Source: Owenia fusiformis (Eukaryota; Annelida; Polychaeta; Sabellida; Oweniidae). From it: a stretch of 64,000 nucleotides of DNA. The translations under genes and the position numbers were made by a program. The notes beneath the pieces are model-generated. The model searched no databases. It was given only the letters and a program-made list of their open reading frames with translations, and was not told the DNA's origin. The first letter of the stretch is position 1; each line of letters opens with the position of its first letter. The stretch spans positions 32,144,425 to 32,208,424 of the forward strand of contig CAIIXF020000010.1 in assembly GCA_903813345.2 (NCBI GenBank), read 5' to 3'. Shown here piece after piece: positions 11,931 to 26,900 of the stretch.

Positions 11931-14900
11931 GTAAGTGTAGATTTAATTTGGAACATTTTATGAAACAAGTTCTTGCATGCTCTCTTGATAAGAATAGTGC
12001 CAGGGTGCTGGGGGGGGGTATACTGATTTGAGTCCCTCTATAGCCTCTCTAAAGCTTCTGTACTGTGATAGTAAAGGCTTCTGAACCCATAATTGGCGGC
12101 CAAGTTCAAAATTTCCAATGTGGCTACTGTATGATGGCGTCATATGGCCACCTAAACCAATCAACCAATGTGTGTGTCTGAGTTTTCATGACATCTCTAG
12201 ACTACTACTATAGTCTGGGTGTATTCTTTAATGCATTTGATATATATTGGATGAAGAATGTCCAGAATGGATTCTTAACCCTTCATTAGGAAATGTACTG
12301 GCAGGGGACATGAGAATGGGGGAGGGGGGGGGGGGTTAGACTCAGATCTGCCCCTTCCTGTCTCCCTTCTTCATTCATTTACAAAAAGCTGTTGCAATAT
12401 GAAATCCAAATATTTTCTTGATTAGTTTGTTCATCAGTATACAATCAGTCTCAGTTTGAATTTTCCCATCTGAGTTTGGAGTTTCATCTATGATAACAGC
12501 CAAAGATCTAAAAGAGATGAATAATGATGAAAGCCAACAGTGTCAAATGAAATTGATAATTAATATAAATTAGTCAAAATGAAAGGAACAAAGCAATTTA
12601 TTCTACTTGAAGTTTTTTAGTATCATGTTATCTGATGATACTGTATTAAACAAGCTTGAAAATATCAGGCCTTTTAGTTGCAAGGAGTGTTTTTGATTGA
12701 TCTTATTGACGCTCGGTTATTTGCTCATTTTGAGGCTAGTTATTTCAGGTTTTAGACCATTTGATTTTTGTTTTCAAATGTTGCCCAAACTGCTTTCTGT
12801 TTAACAAAGAAATTTGATAACATCAGGCGATGTATGCAGAAATTAGAGAAATTAAATATTACTATTGCTAATTACTACACGAGATTGTTTGCCCTCATTG
12901 CCTCTTGTTTTTACGTGTTAATTGCTCATCATGCCATTTTGTATAATTTCACTCTGCTTTTGTTTTCCATCCTTTTAACAAAAACTGAAATTTAAAATTT
13001 CTGGTGTTTTTAAGTTTTATAATAAAAACCATAATCAGACATCTACATGTATTCTTACATTTTTCTAAATTTCCTCAAAATTTACAATTTTCTGGTTGCA
13101 GAAATCATAACAATGCGGACTTTATTTTTAGGTAACATGTCCTTTACTAATGAGAACACCAAGCGCCTTTGGCACCAAATCAAAAAGTCTGACCAAATTT
13201 AACATAACTGACCATGATTCGTTCATTAACGATAATTAGCCATAAGCTCAATGTAATAGCTTTAATGAAAATGCCTGGACTAATAATTTGGCAAAATGAA
13301 TGCATCCATAATGCTGAAAATGGAGAATTTAATGAAGTTTCAGAATTCCATCAAGTGGTTATATCCCATTATCAATTTCATATTATATTATATTATATTA
13401 TATTATATTATATTATATACTAGTCCTCATGATACTCCCCCCCCCCCCTATATACCTCAGTAGAGAGAGAGGGGACTCATAGATGTTAGTGATGTGCCAA
13501 TCATCATGACGGTACTTAAGTCACTCAAACAGTCGAAAAAGATTTGAAGTGGAAAAGGGGGGGGGTTCGTAGTGATAGTCTTGTTGGTATTTATTGTTTT
13601 ATTCAGACACATCTGCAGTGAAAACTATACAATATGAATTTTATTTTCCCATCAACTCCCGTAGGAATGTCTCCGTCTGTCTTCTAAAAGAGGTGCCATT
13701 ATGTACTTGTAAAATTATTTCTTATTAAAACATTATTGCTATCAGTTTTTTTGAGTGACTCAGAAATCGTGAAAATGAGAAATAGTATTATCGGAGATTA
13801 GCTTCTCTGTTGCCAGGAAGCGAGTGATATCTTCAAATCAGAGATTTCATTATCACATCATAATAGAGAGAAACATGTTCCCTTTGAGGGAATTCTCAAA
13901 TTAGTCATATTCTAAAATGCAAAATAGAGTAGAAAGGGGTGGAATAAGCAAGAAATAAAGTGAACAGGCATGTAGTTAACACTTTAAATTGTATGGAAAT
14001 GCAAGAAAATCAGAGACTTTGAGAGAAATTTTGAGAGAAATCGATAGAAATAGACATGAATGTTATTTTGAGCCTGGTCTGTTTCAAGTTTATGCTTCTG
14101 AGAATGGAGGGATTTGTAAGATGGAAAGGACCTGAATACATAGCTGTTTTATACGCAAAAACTATATACATTTGTTTGAATTATCGTGAAAAATCAAAGA
14201 CCAACCTTTGGTCATCGGATATTTTTAGGACAGTCATTATAATATTAGCTCTATCTCCAGTACTTTCATATGAATCATTGAGAAACAAGTAGAATTCCTA
14301 TTATTGAATTACCTACGTTGCAATGCCGTCTGCTCATGCTTATTTCACTCCATTTCTCTCTTAAATTTGAATAAAGTGTCTGATTTTCTTGCATTTCTGT
14401 ATAATTTAGAGTGTCAACTACATGCCTGTTTACTTTATTCCTTGCTTATTTTACTCATTTATACTCTATTTTGTGTTTTAAATAAATGGCCATTGTAACA
14501 TTTTACTGATAGGTTAAGCCTTTAGAATGTACACTGAATTATTCATCATAGGTTTGCGTGAGGTTCTCGCCAAACGTGACCTAAAAGCTCTTTTTATCAT
14601 AATGAATTTAAAAATCTATATCTCTCTGTTTTTCGTTACATCTTATCAGATTTTGTCCTTTTGGATGCAAATATTTGGATGTTGGTTTGTCATGTTAGAT
14701 TGTATACTGGGCTTGTTTCATTAGACAACCTTTTCAGTAACTGATCTAAATCTACGAGTTTGTTTAATCCAAATAGAGGCAGAGAAATAATTGAACACGT
14801 GTGTTTTGCAATTGATACAAAATTGGGAATGGGATTTAAATAATGTATTTGCTGGTCCTGATCATCCCCTCCAAGAATCTTTACCAGTAAACTCTACTAC

Positions 14901-17900
14901 CAAAACTCCAAGAATCCCTACCCTCAGATTCCCTACCCCAAGAATCTATACCCTGAGATTCTTTACCTTTCAAAATCCATAGCCTAAGTTACCCTGTAAT
15001 CCTCAATACCTACCCCAAGAATCTATACCCTCAGATTCCCTATCTTTCAGAACATATAGCAAAAGGTTCCCCACCCCCAACACCTTACCCCTCAACTTCC
15101 CCATCAATAGTATACTACTATACACATACCTATGTTGTCTACCCTTACTCCCAAAGACAGTAATTTCAAAATGAAAGCTCTCTTTTAAGGTACAAAATCA
15201 ATTTCTTGAACTATGGGAGTCATTATCCCCATTAGATCAAGAATGTCTCCAGTAGACCCATAGGTATCACCCATATGCATGTTTTGAAATTAAATTGAAT
15301 ACTAACCATGAAATTGGCCTTTTGTTGAGCAGACATCACAAACATTTCATTTAGTATGTCATGTAACAGTCAAGTTTGGAGACAGGAAAATATACTAATT
15401 TTAGTGATTATATTTCATGGTGGCAGCGGTAGTCTTGGGAGGGATCTAAGTGTTTCACAAAGGGCTCTTGTTTCATGCTTTGTTGAGATCTCAATTAAAC
15501 GTAATGACCAGTTGAAGAATTAGAAATTAAACTAACATAAAAGGCATACTGTGTATCTCCATTGTTGGGAAAGGTCATTACAACTGATTATATAGTCTCT
15601 GTTTGCAGGCCCATAGGCAGGATTTGCCAAAGGGAGCTTCACTTTTTGAAAAATTCCAGAGGGTTCACTTTTTACAATTTTGGTCCAAAAATAGCCAAAA
15701 TAACTTGAAAAGTGCCAAGAATGGTAAAAAACGGCATGATTTTGAAATAAATTTTGGCTAGGGGGATGGCTACTTCGGAGGTGTGTCCGAGTGTTGGTGT
15801 GTATATTACGCAATTGTTGATTTTTGGTTTGTGTCCTCTTTTGCCACTGTGCTGACATGTTTGGCTTAGTCAAGAAGCTCAAAAGTTTGAGATTTCACCA
15901 TCTGCTGTCTATCTTGGACAATGCTCTTTTGTTTCTGGTAAACTTCTATATTACTATTTATAGAGAGAATATACAATTTGTTATCTCATACTTTCAGAAC
16001 TGAGGTAGATAAATATTTCATTGGGGATAAACCTCATATTCAGAACCTCTGAGGTAATATAAACTTATTATAGAGGATGGACTCAATCTGATATATTTGG
16101 ATGTTAAGTCTTGTCAACATGGATATCAGTCATTCAGTCTATTATGAAAATATCAGATGATAAATTGTCAAGGAGGTCTGTTTTAAATGACAAAATAAAG
16201 TGGAAAGGAGAGGAATTGGCAAGAAATAAAGTAAACAGGCATGTAGTCAACACTCTAAATTGTAAAGAAATGCAAGAAAATTATACACATTTTTCAAATT
16301 TTAGAGAGAAATGAGTGGAATAAGTATTAGCAGACGGATATTTTTAAACTAGGATTTCTTTGCATGTCAACAGCATTTTGCTTGCAGTTAGGTGGTCTCC
16401 ATGAAAATTGACCAGTGATGAAAGAACATCAAAAACAGATGATGATCATTGAAATATGCAAAGAAATATTTCAATGAAAAGTATAATTTTGGGGGATTTC
16501 CATACAATAACGATAATGGTCTCCATGCTCGTTAGTCTGTTTCCTTGGTACGTCCACTCCATTTAGCTGTTTTTAGCAAAAAACTGAGGATTTTAATTCA
16601 GGGTAAAGACCTACCAGGGCTTTTGCTTATCATTTTGGATAATGCTGTATTATACGAGGGTTGATCCAAAAGTTCCGAACCGTTTGCTCTAAGAATCTTA
16701 ATATTTTATGAATATTGTTCATATTTGGCCACGACCACCCCATATATAGTAGTTTCATTTTGTGTAAAAATAAAGCCAATCTTCTTTGACTTTTCAATGA
16801 ACCCTAGCCTGAATACTAGCGTAATAGATGAGCTGAGACTAGGGATCAATTCAACAAATCCAGACCTAAAAGTCCGTCTGCTCATGCTTATTCCTCATAT
16901 TTCTCTCCAAAATTTGAATAAACTACTTGATTTTCTGGGATTCCTATATAATTTAGAGTGTTGACTACATGTCTGTTTACTTTATTTCTTGCTAATTCCA
17001 GTTTTTTCTAATCAATTTTGCATTAACTATGACTGTTGTAGCATTTCTCATAGGGGTAAATGATGAAGTAGATAGTATTGACAAAGAACTATCTTTTCAA
17101 TCACTTTTGGATAAATCCCAGCAAAATAATAAAAATGATAATTTTTTTATAACAATAAGGAATTATTTGTGTGTTACTTATCTAAGTGGGCCCAGTGTTC
17201 TTTAAATGAAGCGAAATCAGGTTAAAAGAAGGGGTACCTTAATCCAAAATATCAAAGAAAACCTTTAACTCTCTTGCTATTTGTTTGCAGTGATCCGGGA
17301 TGATTTCCGAGTGAACCCAAAGAACACAAAGGTTGCAGTCGGGGATCGTGCCGCCCTAGAATGCAAGGCCCCAAGAGGTCAACCCGAGCCCAGGATATCA
17401 TGGAGGCGGGACACGCAAGATCTCGTAGGGGACAATCACATAACGATACAACCTGACGGTAACCTGGTCCTAAGAGACGCACAGAAAGATCACTCAGGAA
17501 CGTATATTTGTGTCGCAACCAATATTGCCGGAGAGAAAGAAAGCACACCAGCAATATTATCTGTGCAAGGTAACAATTTTACGTCTAAATTTGTGTTCTT
17601 TCCAGAAATGGCATAAAAATTATACTTTACAATTCTACCCGTAACTGAGAATATTGGCAGATTTTCATGAGTTTCGTGAGAGCGTCCCTTTTTTCTTTGT
17701 ATATTTTTTCCAAACGTATGTCTTGTTCAAATTTAAAATCTGACAAAACATAAATGAATTTTAACCCACCCCAGATGTAACCTTCAAGCTGAAAAACAAA
17801 AGAAGAGTTCATTGAAGAATATTTTTACCAGTTGCCAAAATGTTTGATTTTATTAAGACCAGAATGGAACTGATGTCAAAGTAATTATCTTTAAACTGAT

Positions 17901-20900
17901 AGAAATGAGCAGCAGGTCCAGAACCAACCTTAAAATGTCGTCAGCTTTTGGTAACTTCATGTAATTTCTCCCTAAAATTTGAATGAAGTGTCTGATTTTC
18001 TTGCATTTCTTTACAATTTAGAGTGTTAACTTCATGCCTGTTTACTTTATTTCTTGCTAATTTTACTCATTTTCAGTCAGTACTACATTTTAAAATATGA
18101 CCTAAATAACAATTTTATTTTTTTGTGATGTCATTCTATTCTATATTTCATTAGTTTTCCTACTATTTTTCTGTTCAATCAATGCAATATTTAAGCAGAG
18201 CGGATACCCTTTTCAACCATTTGATTATACTCAGAGCCTAATAATTTTACTTCTAGCCTTGATGCTTCAGGGTTGTCTGCTTCAAGACCCTGTGCCCATC
18301 TACTTTACACCAGGTGAAGTAGATAATGTGAGAGGTTCAGGGTCTTGAAGCAAGACTAACCACGAGGTTGCGAGTTCGAGACGCGTGTGCTCCTTGTGTT
18401 TATTCATTCATGGTAAGAGCTGAAGATTCCATTGTTAGATCAATAAAAGGATGAATTTACGCAATAACAAACTGTGGAGGGGAAACATTCCTGATTCTTA
18501 AGATATAGTAAAAACTCACATAAATTCATGCATGGCAGGACGTTCAGAAATCCTCCTATGCTTTTAATGGCACTCTAGTTATAAGAAGCCATTTTCATCT
18601 TCTTTGGATAATTTTCGTTATGGATGAACTTTTCTGAGATTTTTGTATGATTTCGGGTGTGAATTACGGCACCTGAATTACAGGCCTGCTTGCTCCAGTC
18701 TTTGCCAATTCTACTCTTTCTTTGATACTCATTTTGAAACATGCAACTTGATATTTATTTCTTGGGTATCAATATTTTGATGGTTTAGTTGCAAGTGATG
18801 CACATTCACCCTTGTCAGTCACCTTTCATGAAAAAATTCTCCAAATCATGAAATATCTTGATGGTCATGTTTTGAAATCAAAAATAGAGTGGAAAAGAGT
18901 GGAAGCAGCAAGGAATAAAGTAAACAGACATGTAGTGAACATCCTAAATTATGTAGAAATGAAAGGAAATTTGATAGTTCATTCAAATATTAGAGAGAAA
19001 TAGAGTGGAATAAGAATGAGCAGACGGACATTTTCATTAAGGATCCTTCAGCAGATTTGTTCATTTCATGTTGTTGATTTTCTGTCGGATTTTGTTATGC
19101 CCACCAAAAAAACAAAATTCCAACTATTGCTATTATATTTTTTTAGCAGTTTGTTCGAGCTTGGATAACTGGTCTATGTCAGATGTATATTAGCCAACCG
19201 TCTAACATAAATAGATAATAGTTTCGAGCCTAATTTATTTTTGTAGGTGTGAAAGAGGAAATATGTGAATTCATATCAACACATTTTGGTTGACTACACA
19301 AGAACATTGAACCGGTGTTATATTTGAAAAATATATTATTTTTGACAGGGAATAAGAATGTCTCACTTGCATACCCTAAGTTTAGTAGTTTGCATGATTT
19401 GGTTTGATGTGTCAATCCATCTTTAACATTTACTCTTCGACAAAATGTCTGGTAATTGAATTTTAGAATAACATTGTATTTTAACCAACCCAGATTTGAT
19501 TTGAGTATTTTACGATTATTGAATTTTATTTCAGAGCGTCCTACATTCATCCGGCCGCCACAAGATACCTTAGTGAAGGAAATGGACGATGTTGAGTTTC
19601 GATGTCGCGTTTCTGGAGATCCAAGGCCAACGATTATCTGGAAACGGGAAGATGGACAAATACCTTCTGGGAGGTTAGTAAAAGGATTTTTATGAAGTGA
19701 TGGGCACAAATGGTCCAACAGATGCAGATGCATTGCAATGTCTTATCATAAAAGAAAAGTCTGAGATAGAATAAGTTTGAATTAATAACGATAAAAAGCA
19801 CCTGAATGTAGGCTTTTGTTTGGTCCAATCTAAGCATATCTAATTCAGGTGAATTAGTTAAGGGGTCAATCTTTATTTCTGTATTGGAATGAAGGTATGT
19901 GCCAAGAATGAAGCAACTTCAACCTCCCTCCCACCTCGTCCCCTTCCCCTCCCCCTTGTCCCCCATGACTATATTTTTCATTTATTTTCAGAGCTCGTAT
20001 TCAGGAAGACAAGAGTTTGAAAATTGAAAGAGTCCGTGTATCGGATGAAGGTGTCTATATATGTCGGGCAGAGAGTGAGGTTGGGTCAGTAGAAGCTGCA
20101 GGGAGATTAACTGTTCACTGTGAGTACCTTTTGATTTTGTGTCTGAGAGTCACGTTTTAAAACATGAAATTGAGTGTCAAAGAGTGGAATAAGCAAGGAA
20201 TAAAGTAAACAGGCACGAAGTGAATACTCTAAATTGTACAGAAATGCAAAACAATTATACACTTTATTCAAATTTTAAAGAGAAATGGAGTGAAATAAGC
20301 ATAAGCAGACGGATGAATCATCTTCACATGTTTCCAGCACACTTTCTTTAAATTCTTTATTGTAATTTAACAGGAAATTTGTCACAATTTTCGGATAGAA
20401 TCTTTTTATCACACCATCGGTGGGATATAGTCGTCATTCTGGTCGTGATCGTGGTCGTGGTCGTGGTCGTTATCGTGATCGTCCCGCTTTTTGTCATCGC
20501 CGTTTAAGGAAAACTGCTCATCAGATTTTCTCCAAATTCGCAGAGATGATAGAGCATATGAAGTACTAGAGCTGATTAACTTTTGGGTGGCCATCTTGTT
20601 TTCTGGCGGCCATTTTGAAGGTTTTTCGAAAATTCTTGTCATCGCCATTTCAGGAAAACCGCTCATTGGATTTCCTTCAAATTTACACAAATGATAGAGG
20701 ATATCAAGTACTAGAGCTGATTAACTTTTGGGTGGCCATCTTGTTTTCTGGCAGCCATTTTGAAGATTTTTCGAAAAATCTTGTCATCGCCATTTCAGAA
20801 AATCCGCTCATCGGATTTCCTTCAAATTTACACACATGATAGAGGATATCAAGTACTAGAGCTGATTAACTTTTGGGCGGCCATCTTGTTTTCTGGTGGC

Positions 20901-23900
20901 CATTTTGAAGGTTTTTCGAAAAATCTTGTCATCGCCATCTCAGGAAAACCGCTCATCGGATTTCCTTCAAATTTACACAAATGATAGAGGATATCAAGTA
21001 CTAGACCTGATTAACTTTTGGGCGGCCATCTTTTTTTCTGGTGGCCATTTTGAAGGTTTTTCGAAAAATCTTGTCATCGCCATTTCAGGAAAACCGCTCA
21101 TCGGATTTCCTTCAAATTTACACAAATGATAGAGGATATTAAGTACTTAGTAAGAGCTGATTAACTTTTGGGCGGCCATCTTGTTTTCTTGTTCTTGAAA
21201 TTTGTAAACATAATAGGAGAACAGTTTTCCTGGTTCATAGTGTCTGCCTATTTGATGGTGTGATCTCGTTCACATCCTGTGCCTTGTTTATTTTTTTTTC
21301 AAATGAAATTCTTGATGGGGACAAATTGTTGAAAAAAAATTAAGGTTTTTGTATATCATAAAATATGATGTGTTATTCAATTAGTGTACATAATACATCA
21401 AAGCATACAAAAAGATGATTTCAAAGATTTGAGAAAAAAATAATAACATAATCATTAAGGAGGAGACACAGAAGTTTCTGTCACTATTTTGTACAACTTT
21501 GAGCACGATAAATTCACATAAACTTTCAAGTTTTTTTTATCTTATTCAATTATCCCATGTTAAAATACAGAAACATCTAAACAGTTGCATTTTTTTCAGC
21601 ATGATTTTTCATTTCGGGAGATCTAAGATAATTTTTTTACTAGAAAAATTATGGCATTTTGCAAGATATGTTGAGATAACGATGTGAGCTATGACCTCGC
21701 CTACAATAGATCTTCCATAAATACTTATGATTTTATCAGTTCAGTTGAGTCTAGTTGTTAACAAAAAAATATAGATGTCTTTTTTATCACGACATGTAAA
21801 GAAGTAATTTTTCACTTTGTAACTAGAAACTGGTTGTTTTGTTAAAAATGAATAAAAACATAGGGAGCTCTGGCAATCTGTGGAATTCTGTCTCCTCCTA
21901 TTGTTTGATTCCTATCTTCAAGATACCACTATAAATTAACAATTATTTCATCATAGTTCCTCAAATATTGACGATATTCTGAATTTCTAAAGATTTTTGT
22001 GTGGGATTGGGTTTTGTTTACTCGACTGTTTATTTTATTCCTTGGAAAATTCTCTCTTTTTCATACTATTTTGAGTTTGAAATCATTAATGGATTACAAT
22101 TTATCCCCAGTTTTCAGACTCTATGTCTTAATTACAGATATGTTAGACTCCTGGTCTAGCAAAATGACACAATCTCTACTGGAATACTTCAACAGAATAT
22201 CACAAAGGGCATGTTTTGAAATGTGAAATTCTGTAAAAAGGAGAGAAATTACCAAGGAATAAAGTAAACTCACATATCAATGACACTCTGAATTATAAGA
22301 AAATGCAAAAAATTAAGATCGCTCTTTCAAATTATACTGAGTTATTGAGAGAAATAAATCGAGCAGACGGATATTTTAAATGTTGGTAGATTTGAATGTC
22401 ATTAAAGATTTTTGTGTTTATGAAATTCTCCATTTAGACTTGCTTTTCAATTGAAGTGAGTGTAGTGTTTCTCAGAATGGAAATTGGTCCTTGATATTTG
22501 TTTATCAATTGAGAGACTCGTGGACCTTTCCCCTGGTGGACTTTTCTCTCTGAGGATTATAATAATCAAGATCGGTTTGATCTAACATATTTACTTGATC
22601 AGTTTTTGAATGATTTCATTTTTTTATTTTCCCTCAAATATCCTTTCTTATAACTGAGACCCAATGCAATTTAACTTAATTTTTTGATTTTTCATTTCAG
22701 CTAAACCTTCATTTGTGATGACACCACGTGATGTAGAAGTCGGCAAAGGTCGTACCGTTAGCCTACAATGCGAAGTCACTGGGAACCCCATTCCTACAGT
22801 CTATTGGCACAAGCGACATAGTCAGGTAAGTGTCTAAGGGCCATGTTAGTGTTTAGGGTCATGTTATTGTTGAGGGCTATGTTAATGTTGAGGGCTATGT
22901 TAATGTTGAGGGCCGTGTTAGTGTCAAGGGCCATGATAGTGTCAAGGGCCATGTTAGTGTTGAGGGCTATGTTAATGTTGAGGACCATGTTAGTGTCAAG
23001 GGCCATGTTAGTGTCAAGGGCCATGTGAGTGTCAAGGGCCATGTTAGTGTTGAGGGCTATGTTAATGTTGAGGGCCATGATAGTGTCAAGGGCCATGTTA
23101 GTGTCGAGGGCCATGTTAGTGTTGAGGGCTATGTTAATGTTGAGGGCCATGATAGTGTCAAGGGCCATGTTAGTGTTGAGGGCTATGTTAATGTGAAGGG
23201 CCATGTTAATGTTGGTAGTAATGGTTACTTATTCATTAAGTTGTTGGTCCTAATATCTCCTTAAGGAGTAACTTCTCCTTTCTCCCTCTCAGTTTCTTTG
23301 AGTTACATTGCAGCAAAGCAAGGGAAGAAACAAATAAGGGAATTGTAACGTTTTCTCAAGCAAGAAAAGTACCAAACAAGATAATTGCCAAGCAGAGGAA
23401 TTTACAAAACAAAATTGCCAAACAGGCTATACCAATGCAATATCTAATTTGTGCTGTTAGGGATTATTTTCCTATTTTTTGCTAAAAAATCTATTGGAAA
23501 TCTGAAACTAGTTTAGCATAATTCTTTATTTTAATAACATGATAGGCCTTGGTTGTTGAATAGGGAGCTGTCGGATTATAGTCTAAATCACTCAGTGGAT
23601 AGACAGACCATTTGCATAACTCCTAAGAAAAATATCAGGGGGTTATTTTGAATTGCAAAATCAAGTAGAAAAGAGGAATTAGCGAGGAATAAAATATACA
23701 CACATAAAGTGAACACTCTAAATTGTATGGAAATGCAAGGAAATCAAATTGTTCATTCAAATTTTAGAAAGAAATTGAGTGGAATAAACATGAGCAGACA
23801 GACATTTTTCCAGATAATAAAAAGTCATCTGGGTATTCCATTATAGTATGCAGATTGAATAGGAATTGAGAGAAGCAGCTTGGAAAGTAACATATATATA

Positions 23901-26900
23901 TTCACTCATAAAGTGTAGTAAGAATGTATAACCAATCAGTTTAAATCATTAAGATGTAAAGAAATATATTTGGGAAGAATCGTAAGAATTTTTGAGGGGA
24001 AAGATCAAGTTTTTTACGATTTATCTTGAGGAGTAAATGTCTGTTGTTCAGTTTCCACTCAAGCGAAAATAAATGTTATGTAATAGTACACTTCTTCACC
24101 CATGCCTTATGTCGTTCCTGATTTATTTTTGAATGAATGTACTGGTTTTGTAAACAGATTTGTGCTTTTTTGTTGTTCATTGTATATTTGTTACTATTTT
24201 TGACGTGTATGTGTTAATCTATCGTGATAAGCGCAACCTACGGGCGGTAGGTAAAAGGGAATCTGTGTATCTGAATGGACGTAATCAGGAAATTGAAATT
24301 GTTGGTACCCATAACTAAAATTTCATTTTTATAATTCTTTCATCTTATGTCCTCTGCTCATTTTGTTTATTCATCTCATTTCTTGCTAAAGTTTGCATGA
24401 AATATCTATTTTTCTTGTATTTCTTGATAATTTAGTATGTTGACTGATTACTGATTCCTCTCGTTTCCAACATATTTCATTTTATTTTGCATTTGAAAAC
24501 AACCGTCTTGACATTTATTTCTTTTGCAAAAAACATTTATTCAGGATTCGAGAAATGCTTTGACAGTTTCTATTCCAAGATCAATAGACTACTAAAGCTT
24601 AGCCAGTTCTACCCACGTAGGAAATTTCTCGACTAAAATGTCTGTCTGCTCATGCTAATTTCACATCAATTCTCTCTAAAATGTGAATGAAATGTCTGAT
24701 TTTCTTGCATTTCTATACAATTTAGAGTATTATCTTTATGGATATTTACTTAAGAGTAGGTATATCTTTCTCTAAACTTCTCTATTTTTGTTCGTGAAAA
24801 CAGGACTATTTTAAATTGATTGCTTGTCATTTTCTAAGACAATTACTGTAAATTATCCTAACCTCTCAAGCAGCTTTTGTGCAAGAATTCTACTTACTGG
24901 AGCTTATGATAATATGCATTTTCTTGTATGATATTCCCATTTTGTTTTAAGCATTATTTTCTCATGTGAGATACCGTTTGAGGAAAGGTATGGAGAGAAT
25001 ACAGCTCTGCATTAAGATATCTCCAAATGCATTTTGGACTGATAGGTCTCTCTATTATTATCATTCTCTGCTTCTTTGAGAAACTGGTCACTTGTGTGTC
25101 TTTCATCACTTGTGTGTCTTTCATCTCCAGGGTCTGTCCACTTATATTTTAAATCTAGGACATTACATTTGCCTGGTTTACAGAAAAATATTAATCAATT
25201 CAGCCACTCATAAATAAGTTGTCAAGAAGGTCATGTATTTCAGATACAAAATAAAGTGGAAAATAGTGGAATCGGCAAGGAATAAAGTGAAGAGGCATGT
25301 ACTTAACACTCTAAATTATATAGAAATGCAAGAAAATCAGACACTTTATTCAAATTTTAGAGAGGAATACAATGAAATATGTGTGAACAGACAGACATTT
25401 TTTAAAAGGTTTTAATTAAACCTCAATCAATTCTTAATCATATCATAATCTGATCTCATGAAGGAATTCTAGTTGTCACAATATTGACGAAAATGTCTGA
25501 TATTTTCTCCAAGTAATATCGGACAAGAAGGAATGCAACGTGTTGCAGAAAGAGATAGGAGTTGACCCTTAGAAAATGTCTGCTTCGATGTCCGTCTGCT
25601 CACGGCGTTTTCAACTATTTCTCTCCAAAGTTTGAATAAAGGGTTTGATTATCTTGTATCTCTTTAGACCTTAGAGTCTAAACTACTTATACTTTATTTT
25701 TTGGGCTGGTCCACTATTGTCCATTCTGTATCATTTATTACAAGATGGCCTCTAGGATTTATTTATGGGCAGAGAAATCTTCAGGGAGGAGAAGTGCAAT
25801 ATGAGGCATTATCATTAGGAGTGAGGGATATTGATTTTAGGTTGTCGTCTGCTCAAAACATTTCGCAACTCTTGCATATTTTTCTAATTTTCTCTCTAAA
25901 ATTTCATTGAAGTGCTCGATATTTTGACATTTCTTCAACATTCAGAGTGCTGCCTATATGCCTGTTTATTTTCATTCTGATTCCTCTCATTTCCGCTGTA
26001 TTTCTATGAGGAAACATGATGACCATAATGATTGTATTCATTGGTGTGCATCTACAGGTTTTGCTTCTGATAATAGGCAGATGAGTATGATCATATCCCA
26101 ACAATAAAATGTCATAATCATGTTTTAAAACGTGAAATAGAGTGGAAAAGAGAGGAATTAGCAAGGAATAAAGTATATGGGCATGTAGTTAACACTCTAA
26201 ATTGTATAAAAATCCAAGAAACTCGGACACTTCCTTCAAATTTTAGAGAGTAATATTCCAAAAAAGCTTGAGCAGATGGCTGTTTTTATTCTCAAAAGGC
26301 AGATGAGCGTGATCGAATAATTACTTATAATTATGCTCAAGGATGGTGATACAGTATGATTCACGTTTCTATATAGTATACTAAAGAATTCTAGTCTCAA
26401 ATTGCAGAAGGTTTCCCATCATTAAAACTCTTGAATCCTGCACCCAGTTGAGACTGGACACCCCATTTGCACCCCTTTGAGAGGAGACATTGCACCCAGT
26501 TGAGACTGGTTGAAAAAAGCCTTGCGCCTTGTTGATATTTTATTCATACCCAGTTGTGAATTTGGAAAATTTAGCTAGATTTGGATTCTCAATTCAATTT
26601 AGAAAAATTTGATGGGATAACATTTTCTGTTTGTGTGGGCTGTGGGATCATTCAAAGTTCTTAGTTTATGGCATATCACTAATGAAAGGCTTTACATGTA
26701 TGATATATTTATTAATTATTTGGGACAAACCTTAATCAGTTTTATATTATAATGATACCAATAAGCTTTTGTTTCTATGACAATAAGTAATTGTTCAGAT
26801 GATAATAAGCAGTTGTTCAGATGACAATAAGCATAAGCGTAATGTTGTTATATAACTGTAAGGCAGAATTACTGTAGAATTTGGAGTGGGTCGTAACCTG

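Noticed and set aside
17252-17554. 100-codon minus ORF
   Set aside because: Shadow of the Ig2 exon, which has Ig signatures and splice sites.
19230-19733. 167-codon minus ORF
   Set aside because: Covers the Ig3 first-half exon in antisense and intron sequence; no domain seen.
20409-20690. Minus ORF with an Asp-His run
   Set aside because: Made by the GGTCGT microsatellite and the 145-base satellite.
22794-23204. 136-codon minus ORF of MALNTN-type repeats
   Set aside because: Product of the 18-base array next to a Robo donor; it overlaps a Robo exon on the other strand.
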